Below, piece after piece: positions 6,915 to 14,155 of a stretch of 18,809 nucleotides of DNA. Position 1 is the stretch's first letter. Every line of letters starts with the position of its first letter. The notes below the pieces were generated by a model that was given only the letters and a program-made list of their open reading frames with translations, was not told the DNA's origin and searched no databases. The position numbers and the translations under genes are program-made. Source of the DNA: JBBRLA01 sp038231615 (lineage in GTDB: Bacteria; Myxococcota_A; Polyangia; Palsa-1104; JAEUJZ01); assembly GCA_038231615.1 (NCBI GenBank), contig JBBRLA010000084.1:1-18809 (forward strand), in the 5' to 3' direction.

Positions 6915-8554
6915 GCGAGCAGTCGGCTTCTCAATTGTTGGCATCGGCATCGGCACAGGGTCCCGGGCGCGCGGAGCCACTGCTGCGCTTCGCCGACAAC
7001 CCGATCCTCATCGGGCAGGCCCGGCGGCGGCTGCGGCGGCGGCAGGTGCTGCCGGCGTTGCTGGTCCCGACTCTTTTGGGGCTCTGCGGGGTGCTTCTGG
7101 CGACGCAGACCCGGACCGACCGCCAGCAGGCCTGGGCCATGCTGTCCTACGCTTCGGTGATCTACATGGGTTTGGTGCTTTTCCTGCGCGGGACGATGCA
7201 GGTCGCCGGCACCCTGGGAGAAGAGCGGCGCTCCGGCATCCTCGACTTCCACCGGGCCACGCCTACGACGCCGTGGACCGACGGGCTGGGCTATCTTCTG
7301 GGCGCGGCGGCCCGCGAGTATCTGGTCGCGGCGGTGGGCCTGCCCTTCTTCCTTCTGGGAGTGGTCCTTTCCGGCCCCCGAATGTCGCTCCCGAATGCCG
7401 TGCTCTTTCTGAGCGTGATGCTGCTCAGCACCTGGCTTTACCACGCGGTGGCCATGGTGGTGGGGCTGTCGATCAACAGCAAGCGCGGCGTCAGCGGAGT
7501 GGCGATCGTGGTGGTGCTGATGACCCTGTGGGCGGCGGTGCCGCTTTACAAGGCGGGGTTTGTCACCCTGGCCTACCTGACCCCCTTCCCCGCGGCCTTC
7601 CGCCTGCTGCATATGGACGATCCGACGCTGGGGCAGTCGGTGAGCTTCTTCGGCCTGGTGCTGCACCCGCTGCTCTTCACCCTGCTGGTGCAGGGGAGCA
7701 TGCTGGGGTTTCTGTTCCTGGGCGCCAAGCGGAAGCTGCGCCGCGAGGGGGCGACCACCTTCTCCCGGATGGGCGCGTCGGCCTTCTTCGGGCTGGTGGT
7801 GTTCCTGTGCTTCGGCGGGGCGTGGTCGTGGATCACCGGCGCGGGCAAGACCGCGGAAGAGCTTTCGGCGGCGGGCGGGATGATGTTGCTGGTGCCGTGC
7901 TATCTGTTCGCGGCGGTGGCGCTTTCCAGCGGGCTTTTGATCGGCCTTTCGCCGTCGTACCTGGAGTACGTGCGGGCGCTGCGGCGGGCACGGCGGCGCG
8001 GAGTACCCGAGGCGACGTGGCTGGATGACGGCGGGGCGGCGTGGCCGCTGGCGGCGCTCTTCTCGATGCTGGTGTTCCTGGGCCTCGCGGCGCTGGCCGC
8101 GGGGCTGGGCGGGCGGGTGCCGCTCTCCGCGCTGCTCTCGCCAAAGACCGCGGTGTGCGTGCTGGCCTGCGTCTCGTTCCTCTCGCTGGTGTCCGGGGCG
8201 ACGGAGTACACCAAGCTCTCGCAGCGGCGCTCGGCGCGGAGTTGGGGGATGCTGATCGTCTTCGTGCTGATGGCGCTGCCGTGGATGCTCTCCGGGATCG
8301 CCAAGAGCGGCGGGGCGGACGGCGACACCGTGCTCTTCATCGGGGCCCTGAGCCCGACCTTCGGCCTGGGCGCCTCGACGCTGACCATGGCCGCGACCTG
8401 GGCCCAGGAAGCTGCGGATAAGGTCCCCACCGGGGCGGTGGGCCTGTCCATCGTGCTGACCATGGCGGTGGCCGGGTGGTTTCTGTACCGCATCCGGGCG
8501 CTGCAGGCGCGGCTGGCCGAGACGATGCCCCTTGGGAGTGCCCCGCGAACGTAG
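6911..8554 (+). CDS. ABC-2 type transporter permease
   Basis: A 547-residue integral membrane protein coupled to the ATPase gene by an ATGA overlap. After a cytoplasmic N-terminus ending in the basic stretch RRRLRRRQ (38-45), hydrophobic segments can be seen at about 47-65, 78-93, 136-153, 162-186, 196-212, 245-271, 290-307, 323-346, 376-398, 412-430, 446-462 and 507-525. The sequence GEERRSGILDFHRATPTTP (103-121) is the cytoplasmic coupling-type element seen in ABC-2 permeases. About twelve predicted helices means roughly double the six of a simple ABC-2 subunit, so this looks like two permease halves in one chain. Cargo cannot be inferred from sequence; neighbours suggest a small amino-acid-derived molecule. 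Confidence 0.85.
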   Translation: MSEQSASQLLASASAQGPGRAEPLLRFADNPILIGQARRRLRRRQVLPALLVPTLLGLCGVLLATQTRTDRQQAWAMLSYASVIYMGLVLFLRGTMQVAGTLGEERRSGILDFHRATPTTPWTDGLGYLLGAAAREYLVAAVGLPFFLLGVVLSGPRMSLPNAVLFLSVMLLSTWLYHAVAMVVGLSINSKRGVSGVAIVVVLMTLWAAVPLYKAGFVTLAYLTPFPAAFRLLHMDDPTLGQSVSFFGLVLHPLLFTLLVQGSMLGFLFLGAKRKLRREGATTFSRMGASAFFGLVVFLCFGGAWSWITGAGKTAEELSAAGGMMLLVPCYLFAAVALSSGLLIGLSPSYLEYVRALRRARRRGVPEATWLDDGGAAWPLAALFSMLVFLGLAALAAGLGGRVPLSALLSPKTAVCVLACVSFLSLVSGATEYTKLSQRRSARSWGMLIVFVLMALPWMLSGIAKSGGADGDTVLFIGALSPTFGLGASTLTMAATWAQEAADKVPTGAVGLSIVLTMAVAGWFLYRIRALQARLAETMPLGSAPRT

Positions 8555-8596
8555 GGCGCTTTACAGGCCCGCCCGCCCGCGTTCGCGAGCGGTGCT

Positions 8597-9904
8597 ATGC
8601 TTCGAGCAGCCATGAAGCCCCGGGTCCTTTTGTTGACGCCCACGACGAGCTACCGCGCCGACGACTTCCTGGCCGCCGCCTCCCGCCTGGGGATCGAGGT
8701 GGTCGTCGCCACCGACCGCTGCCACGTCCTGGCACGGGACTTCACCGCCGAGGCCACGGGCTCGATCTCCATCGAGCTGCGCCCGCCCGAAACGGCGGTG
8801 GCGACACTTCTTATGCAGCACGAAAAGACGCCCTTTTGCGCCATCGTCCCCACCGATGAAGCCACCACGGTGGTGGCCGCGCTGGCGGCGGAGGCGCTGG
8901 GCCTGCCACACAACCCCGTGGATGCAGTGGTGTCGGCCAGGAACAAGCTCAGGATGCGGCAGCGTCTGGCCGCGGCCGGTGTGGCACAGCCGCGGGTTTG
9001 TCTGGTGCCAATCTCCGCGTCAGCCGAAGAGCGTGCCGCCGCCGCCGCGGAGGTCGGCCTGCCGTGCGTGCTGAAGCCCCTTATCCTGTCGGCCAGCAGG
9101 GGAGTCATTCGCGCCGATGACAAGGAGCAGGTCCGCGTGGCGCACCAGCGTATTGCCGCGCTCCTGCAAAAGCCCGAGATCGTCGGCGTCCACGGGGACG
9201 ATGCCAAGGTGCTGCTCTACGAGTCCTTCGTGCCGGGCCAGGAGGTGGCGGTCGAGGCCCTTTTGCGAAACGGCCGCCTGGAGCCGCTGGCGATCTTCGA
9301 CAAGCCGGACCCCCTGGATGGCCCCTTCTTCGAGGAAACAATCTACGTGACCCCCTCGCGCCTGGATGAAGCGACCCAGCAAGCGGTGCTGGCCACGACC
9401 GCCGAGGCCGCCCGCACCCTGGGCCTGCGGGATGGGCCGATTCACGCCGAATTGCGTCTGCCGCCGGGCGACGTGCCCCACCTCATCGAGCTGGCGGCCC
9501 GATCGATCGGTGGGCTCTGCGGTCGCACCCTGCGCTTCGGCACCGGCCGTTCCCTGGAGGAGCTGATCCTGCTGCACGCCGCCGGCATCCCCGTGAAAGA
9601 CGAAGACTTGCACCGGGAGCGCGGATCCGCCGGGGTGATGATGCTGCCCATTCCCGGGCCGGGGCCGGGGGTGCTGCGCGAGGTCCACGGCATAAAGGAG
9701 GCCCGCGCCGTTCCGGGCATCGTCGAGGTGACCCTCACCAAAAGGCCAGGGGACGAACTGGTGCCATTGCCCGAGGGTTCGGCGTACCTGGGGTTCCTCT
9801 TCGCCCGGGGGGCGACCCCGGCGGAGGCGGAGGCAGCCCTGCGTGAGGGCCACCGCCAACTGCACTTCATCATCAGCAGGACCTTGCCAGTGCATGAAGG
9901 GTGA
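8597..9904 (+). CDS. ATP-grasp ligase (carbamoyl-phosphate-synthase/amino-acid-ligase-like)
   Basis: A 435-residue ATP-grasp enzyme. The pre-ATP-grasp Rossmann-like domain (about 7-115) starts RVLLLTPTTSYRADDFL. ATP-binding features are Lys117, VLKPLILSASRGV (Lys160), YESFVPGQEVAVE (208-220) and metal ligands in HAELRL (Glu285) and LIELAARSIGG (Glu298, Arg302). The C-terminal region with GVLREVHGIKEARAVPG and YLGFLFARG resembles the tail of ATP-grasp ligases such as L-amino-acid ligases and carnosine-synthase relatives, which join a carboxylate to an amine through an acyl phosphate. Substrates unknown. The start may be the ATG 15 nt downstream (MKPRVLLL), which fits the fold better; neither start has a clear Shine-Dalgarno. 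It follows the permease by 42 bp, probably in one operon. Confidence 0.85.
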   Translation: MLRAAMKPRVLLLTPTTSYRADDFLAAASRLGIEVVVATDRCHVLARDFTAEATGSISIELRPPETAVATLLMQHEKTPFCAIVPTDEATTVVAALAAEALGLPHNPVDAVVSARNKLRMRQRLAAAGVAQPRVCLVPISASAEERAAAAAEVGLPCVLKPLILSASRGVIRADDKEQVRVAHQRIAALLQKPEIVGVHGDDAKVLLYESFVPGQEVAVEALLRNGRLEPLAIFDKPDPLDGPFFEETIYVTPSRLDEATQQAVLATTAEAARTLGLRDGPIHAELRLPPGDVPHLIELAARSIGGLCGRTLRFGTGRSLEELILLHAAGIPVKDEDLHRERGSAGVMMLPIPGPGPGVLREVHGIKEARAVPGIVEVTLTKRPGDELVPLPEGSAYLGFLFARGATPAEAEAALREGHRQLHFIISRTLPVHEG

Positions 9905-9932
9905 ATGCGCCGGGAACCGCGCCCACGGCAGA

Positions 9933-10751
9933 CTACCACTGAAACCAGTCGGTCGAGCCATACACCGTGACACTGGGCTGGGTTTCGAAGAGAGCGGCGA
10001 AGGCGGCCTGGAAGTTCGGGTCGGAATAGAACGCCGCGAGGTTCGTGCTGTCCTTCCAGATGTCGATGTTGAAGAACTCGCGGGGATCGGATGCGTCCAG
10101 GAAGGGCACGTGGGCCACGTCGCCCGCGGCCTTGGCGGGGCCCTCGCCCATGGCGGCGAGCATGTCGTGCTGCTGCATCCCGACGCCCACCTTGAAACGG
10201 CCGCGGACCACCACGAAGAAGTGCGGCGTGAAGGGGTTGCCCGCCTTCAGGTCACCCCATCCGTGCCAACTCGGCTGGCGCTCGAAGAACTGGATGTCGG
10301 GCGCTCCTTGAAAGAGCATGCCAAAAGCCTTCTGGATGTCGGGGTTCTGGTAAAACATCAGCATATTCTGCTTGTCGGTCCATTGATCGAGGGCCAGAAA
10401 CCCATTCTCCGTGGTGCCCAGCAGGGTGGTCCCCAGTTGCACGTCGTGGGCCACGTCGCCTGCGGCCATGGAGCTGGCTTCGCCTCCCTTAGCCACCATG
10501 TCGTGCAGCGTCCTGGCCCGGGTCAGGTCGGTGGTGAAAAGCTTGCCCCGGACCAGCGCCGCGTATGGCACCAACCGCGGCATGAGGTCGGGGCTGCTCG
10601 TCGTCAGGTCCCTGCCGCCTGTCGTCAGGTCCCTGCCGCCCGTTGTCATGTCACTCGCCGGCGTATCATTGCCCGAGCAGCCACCCGGTCCACTGATGAG
10701 CAGCACCGTACCCAGAACGCCCAGCATCATGGTGCAATCGAAGGAACGCAT
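9933..10751 (-). CDS. Lipoprotein with two tandem dimeric alpha/beta-barrel (ABM-like) domains
   Basis: A 272-residue predicted lipoprotein with lipid Cys25 in GPGGC, a repetitive linker (TTGGRDL repeats, about 36-56) and two related modules at about 60-165 and 176-272. Both share the order VRGxF/L...HDM...GE...AAGDVAH...L...W.D..N...FY..P..Q.AF..LF, which suggests an internal duplication. The strand/helix pattern resembles antibiotic-biosynthesis-monooxygenase/EthD-type ferredoxin-like domains that normally dimerise; here two copies could pair within one chain. Function unknown: haem, quinone or aromatic ligand binding are options for the superfamily. The start is set by a perfect GGAGG 8 nt before the ATG; the open frame continues upstream but is not coding. 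The gene is divergent from the AraC-type regulator. Confidence 0.78.
   Translation of the reverse strand: MRSFDCTMMLGVLGTVLLISGPGGCSGNDTPASDMTTGGRDLTTGGRDLTTSSPDLMPRLVPYAALVRGKLFTTDLTRARTLHDMVAKGGEASSMAAGDVAHDVQLGTTLLGTTENGFLALDQWTDKQNMLMFYQNPDIQKAFGMLFQGAPDIQFFERQPSWHGWGDLKAGNPFTPHFFVVVRGRFKVGVGMQQHDMLAAMGEGPAKAAGDVAHVPFLDASDPREFFNIDIWKDSTNLAAFYSDPNFQAAFAALFETQPSVTVYGSTDWFQW
10579..10662 (-). repeat. 21-bp tandem repeats encoding the lipoprotein linker
   Basis: The 21-mer at 10600-10620 is repeated at 10621-10641 with one mismatch, flanked by degenerate copies on both sides. It encodes the heptad TTGGRDL in the stalk between the lipid anchor and the first folded domain. Copy number may vary between strains and so change stalk length. 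Confidence 0.7.
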
Positions 10752-10957
10752 CGCTTTTGCCTCCAGAAAGGTCGCGTGTCGCCGAAGAGGATCTCCCGGC
10801 GCCGTGACCTCGATGCTCAGATGCTGACAGGTCCCCTGAGATTGCGGGTCCGAACCACCGCGCCGATCGTCCAATCTTCCGCTGGCACCGGTCGCCGCCG
10901 TCAGCGGAGGCCTCGGTGAGGAAGTTTCGTGATAAAATGAAGCTTGAGGTAGCCAGC
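10752..10957. promoter_or_regulatory. Divergent intergenic region between the lipoprotein and AraC-family genes
   Basis: These 206 bp separate two divergent start codons and should contain both promoters and probably the regulator's binding site. I can see GATGCT repeated 8 bp apart (10812 and 10820), the palindrome TCAG-ATG-CTGA at 10817-10827 and a possible -10 for the regulator, TAAAAT at 10933-10938, without a matching -35. None of these is strong alone. Confidence 0.4.
10946..10949 (+). promoter_or_regulatory. Ribosome binding site fixing the AraC-family start
   Basis: GAGG lies 8 nt before the ATG at 10958. The GTG at 10916 and ATG at 10937 in the same frame lack a well-placed Shine-Dalgarno, so the third candidate is preferred. 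Confidence 0.6.
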
Positions 10958-11983
10958 ATGCCCGCGCGCAAGACAGAGCCAGGCCGGGAACTCCCGGCAA
11001 CCCGGGGCCAGGGGCCCATCGTATCTGCGCCTGGGGCGGATCTCCTGAGCGAAGTCATGTCCGCAATCCCGGTGAAGGGGAGCCTGGTGTCCCGGGGCCA
11101 GCTCACCGCCCCCTGGGGGATCTTCACGCGAGGCGCCATGGACACCATCTTCCATGTCATCATCTCCGGCACGGGCTTTGTCACGGAACAGGGGGTGGGA
11201 CCGGTGCCGTTTTTCGCGGGCGACATCCTCTTGCTGCCGGGCGGGGCGCCGCATGCCCTGAGCGACTCACCGCACACCAGCGCTTGCCACCGCGCCGGGA
11301 TGCTGGAGCAGATGGGCGAGGATGGACTCCTTTGCCTGCGCCACGGCGGCCCCGGCGCCCTCACCTCGATTGTCTGCGGCACCTTCGGTCTCGCCGCGGC
11401 GGGGCGGGACTTTCTGCTGCCGCTCCTGCCCAGGCTGATCCATGTGACCGGGGGCCACTCCCGTGCCGCGCCGTGGTTTGACGCCACACTGCGGTTGCTG
11501 GGTGATGACCTGGCGCTGCGGCGACCGGGCGCTAAGGTGCTCCTGGATCGCCTCACGGACATGCTCTTCGTCCAGGTGCTGCGTGCCCATATCGAGCGCG
11601 CGCCCCCGGGGAGCACCGGGTGGCTCAGGGCGCTTGGCGATCCGGCGCTTGGCCGCGCGCTCTCCCTTATCCACCGCGAGCCGGCCCGCCCCTGGCAAGC
11701 CGCGGTGCTGGCGCGGGAGGCGGGAATGTCCCGCTCCGCGTTTTTCGTGCGCTTCCTTTCTGTGGTGGGAGAAGCGCCCTCATCGTATCTGACCCGCTGG
11801 CGCATGTACCTGGCCCGGGTCGAGTTGGGCCGGCCCGACGCCAGCCTGGCGCAGGTGGCGGCGAAGGTCGGCTACGCCTCGGAGACCGCCTTCAGCCGGG
11901 CCTTCCGGCGGCAACTCGGCGTCAGCCCGTCAGGGTGGCGCGCGGGACTGCGGGGCCATGACGAGCAAGACGCTCATTCGTAG
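10958..11983 (+). CDS. AraC-family transcriptional regulator with cupin sensor domain
   Basis: A 341-residue regulator. The N-terminal half (about 25-165) is a cupin-type sensor of the RclR-like kind: DLLSEVMSAIPVKGSLVS, APWGIF, IFHVIISGTGFV (64-75) and FFAGDILLLPGGAPHAL (85-101). Many members bind a small molecule or sense oxidants. The C-terminal AraC domain (about 230-330) has two helix-turn-helix units: WQAAVLAREAGMSRSAFFVRF (246-266) and the conserved second one, AAKVGYASETAFSRAFRRQL (301-320), followed by GVSPSGWR. It is divergent from the two-domain lipoprotein gene, which is its most likely target. Its stop is only 3 bp from the stop of the convergent AAA+ gene. An alternative start at 10916 would add 14 residues. 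Confidence 0.87.
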   Translation: MPARKTEPGRELPATRGQGPIVSAPGADLLSEVMSAIPVKGSLVSRGQLTAPWGIFTRGAMDTIFHVIISGTGFVTEQGVGPVPFFAGDILLLPGGAPHALSDSPHTSACHRAGMLEQMGEDGLLCLRHGGPGALTSIVCGTFGLAAAGRDFLLPLLPRLIHVTGGHSRAAPWFDATLRLLGDDLALRRPGAKVLLDRLTDMLFVQVLRAHIERAPPGSTGWLRALGDPALGRALSLIHREPARPWQAAVLAREAGMSRSAFFVRFLSVVGEAPSSYLTRWRMYLARVELGRPDASLAQVAAKVGYASETAFSRAFRRQLGVSPSGWRAGLRGHDEQDAHS

Positions 11984-11986
11984 CCC

Positions 11987-14155
11987 TCAGCGGCGCGCTG
12001 CCGATGTCACCACACGGCCCAGGTTCTGCATCTCCTGGACGGCGGCGTGGCAAAGCCGGTCCATGTCCATGAGCCCGCCGGCCTCCGCCGCATGCAGCGC
12101 GGCGCGCACAACTGCGTTTTTGATGTGAGCCGCCGACAGATCGAAGCGCTCGCCCAGGGCCTGGAAGTCAACGTCATCGCCCACCGGCAAGGGCCAGCGC
12201 AGGTACGCGGCCCAAATGCCCCCGCGCATCCCCGCATCAGGCATCTCGAAGGCGACGCGGTAGGGGATGCGCCGCACGAACGCCTCGTCCATGGATCCCG
12301 GCAGGTTGGTGGCCAGGATGGTCATCCCCTCATGCTGCTCCATCCGCTGCAGCAAGTAGCCTGTCTCCAGGTTGGCATACCGATCCACCGAGGACTGCAC
12401 ACTCGTCCGGCGCGAGAACAGAGCATCCGCCTCATCGAAGAAGAGCACCGCCTGAGTGCCGGCGGCGGCATCGAAAATCCGCCCCAGGTTCTTCTCGGTC
12501 TCGCCGATGTACTTGCTGACCAGACGGGAGATCTCCACCCGGAACAGCTCGCGCCCCAGCTCGTTGGCGATGACTGACGCCGCCATGGTCTTCCCCGTGC
12601 CGGGAGGGCCCGAAAAGATCGCGTGGACCCCCCGCCCGTAGGGCATCTTGTCTCCCATCCCCCACTCGCCCATGACCACGTCCCGGTAGGCCAGGGCACG
12701 CGTGATCTCGTGCAGACCGTCCAGGGTCTCCTCCGAGACCACCAGATCGGCAAACCCGAACGAGGTGCGCACCGGCTCCGCCAGCTCCGCCAGCTCTGCG
12801 TGGATGCGGGCGAAGCCCTGCTGACGGATCTGCCCGCAAAGCCCCGCGCCGTCCAGATCCCCATCGCACATCGAGACCACCGCGCGAAGGGGACCGACGT
12901 GCAGACGAAAGTCGCGGGCCAGCTCGTCCAGGTCCTGTTCCGACAGTGCGCCGCCCCGCTCGGACAGGACCTGCTCGAGGATGCGCTTTCGGTCCGGCTC
13001 GTCCGGGACCTTCAATCGGTAGGGCATCACACTGCGCATCGCCGTGGGGACGCCGGTTGTGGCATCGTCCGTGCCCAGGATGAGCGGCGAGGGCACTTCC
13101 GACGACACCCGGCGCAAAACGCGCAGCGCGCGTTCCCGCTGCGGTTCGAAGGGGCCCCGGAAGTCGAGCATGAGCACCGGACCCGTGAGCCGGGACTCCA
13201 GCTCCAGATCGGAAAGGCGCTCTTCCATCTGCCCCGCCTCTGCGGCCAGGTCATCCCAGGAGATGATCCACAAGGGACGGCCCCAGCGCGCGCAGATCTG
13301 GCCCGCCAGCGTGCGCCGCCCCGCCCCGGGCGGGCCGATGAGCCACAGTGTATTGCCCATCGGCGGCGGTGCCGGCCGCAGGCGCTCGTAGATACGCAGG
13401 TCCTGGGTCACGATCTCATGGCCCGAAGACGGGGCCGCCGAAAGCAGGGTCCGCAACGATTCGGCGATCGCAGAAAGGCCCAGCAGAAAGTCGCGCACCC
13501 GCGGTCGCAGGCGCACCGAAAGCCGGCACAAGGGCGCCCCGCGCATCCCGGCGCCGTCCATCACCTGGATCAGGCTGCGCAGCCCCACCCGGTCGGAAGA
13601 CAGGAGCGACTGGACCGCCGAAAGGGGGGCCCCTTCGTGCTCGGCGAGCAGCTCGTCCACCATGCCCAGAGAGGGAAAGAAGACCGGGTCCCGGTCGCCT
13701 TCCCGCAGCGCCAGAAGACAGGGCAGGCTGCGCTCCAGCGAAAGCAGCAGCGAAAGGACGTGGCCTTCTTGCGGGCCCAGCCCGAATCGCTCCTGGCACA
13801 CCAGCGCGGGAAGCCGCGGCGCCCCCCGGGTTCCTTCTCGCAGGCGCCCGTCGATTTCTTTTCGCAGGGCCAGGCAGCGTCGTTCGATGCGCCGCAGGAT
13901 GACCGCGCCGCTGTCCCCGTGGGCCCCATGGTCAATGATGGACCCCTGGGACATGCCCAGCATGGCGGCGGTCCTTCTTGGGTCCTTGTGAAGGCGAAGC
14001 GCCCGCTTCAGGATGAGGAGCCGCGCCCATTCCAGCTCCATCGCCAGGTGGGCGTACACGTCCCCAAAGGGGGCGGGCCCGGGCGCGGCCAGAGAGCGAA
14101 AGTGGCCGGTGGTCAACGCCAGATGACGGGGCGGGTCAAGGGCCGCGCTAGACAA
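11987..14155 (-). CDS. Winged-helix/double AAA+ ATPase of the contractile-injection-system type
   Basis: A 722-residue protein with an N-terminal helical and winged-helix-like region (about 30-175, including QERFGLGPQEGHVLSLLLSL), a degenerate AAA domain D1 and a canonical D2. D1 has GPPGAGRRT (274-282), where the Walker A Lys and the following Ser/Thr are both Arg, and VLMLDF with no catalytic Glu, so it probably does not hydrolyse ATP. D2 has GPPGTGKT (516-523), LFFDEAD (571-577), sensor-1 Asn617 in TILATN, Arg-finger candidates RR (628-629) and LSAAHIKNA (sensor 2 region). This architecture is known from the Afp15/Pvc15 ATPase of extracellular contractile injection systems, but no sheath, tube or baseplate gene is present here. 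Start: TTG at 14155, supported by AAGGGGG 5 nt upstream and an 8-bp overlap with the preceding gene. Confidence 0.85.
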   Translation of the reverse strand: MSSAALDPPRHLALTTGHFRSLAAPGPAPFGDVYAHLAMELEWARLLILKRALRLHKDPRRTAAMLGMSQGSIIDHGAHGDSGAVILRRIERRCLALRKEIDGRLREGTRGAPRLPALVCQERFGLGPQEGHVLSLLLSLERSLPCLLALREGDRDPVFFPSLGMVDELLAEHEGAPLSAVQSLLSSDRVGLRSLIQVMDGAGMRGAPLCRLSVRLRPRVRDFLLGLSAIAESLRTLLSAAPSSGHEIVTQDLRIYERLRPAPPPMGNTLWLIGPPGAGRRTLAGQICARWGRPLWIISWDDLAAEAGQMEERLSDLELESRLTGPVLMLDFRGPFEPQRERALRVLRRVSSEVPSPLILGTDDATTGVPTAMRSVMPYRLKVPDEPDRKRILEQVLSERGGALSEQDLDELARDFRLHVGPLRAVVSMCDGDLDGAGLCGQIRQQGFARIHAELAELAEPVRTSFGFADLVVSEETLDGLHEITRALAYRDVVMGEWGMGDKMPYGRGVHAIFSGPPGTGKTMAASVIANELGRELFRVEISRLVSKYIGETEKNLGRIFDAAAGTQAVLFFDEADALFSRRTSVQSSVDRYANLETGYLLQRMEQHEGMTILATNLPGSMDEAFVRRIPYRVAFEMPDAGMRGGIWAAYLRWPLPVGDDVDFQALGERFDLSAAHIKNAVVRAALHAAEAGGLMDMDRLCHAAVQEMQNLGRVVTSAARR

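Noticed and set aside
6290..7666. Minus-strand open frame of 458 codons
   Set aside because: Antisense to the ABC ATPase and permease genes, both strongly supported.
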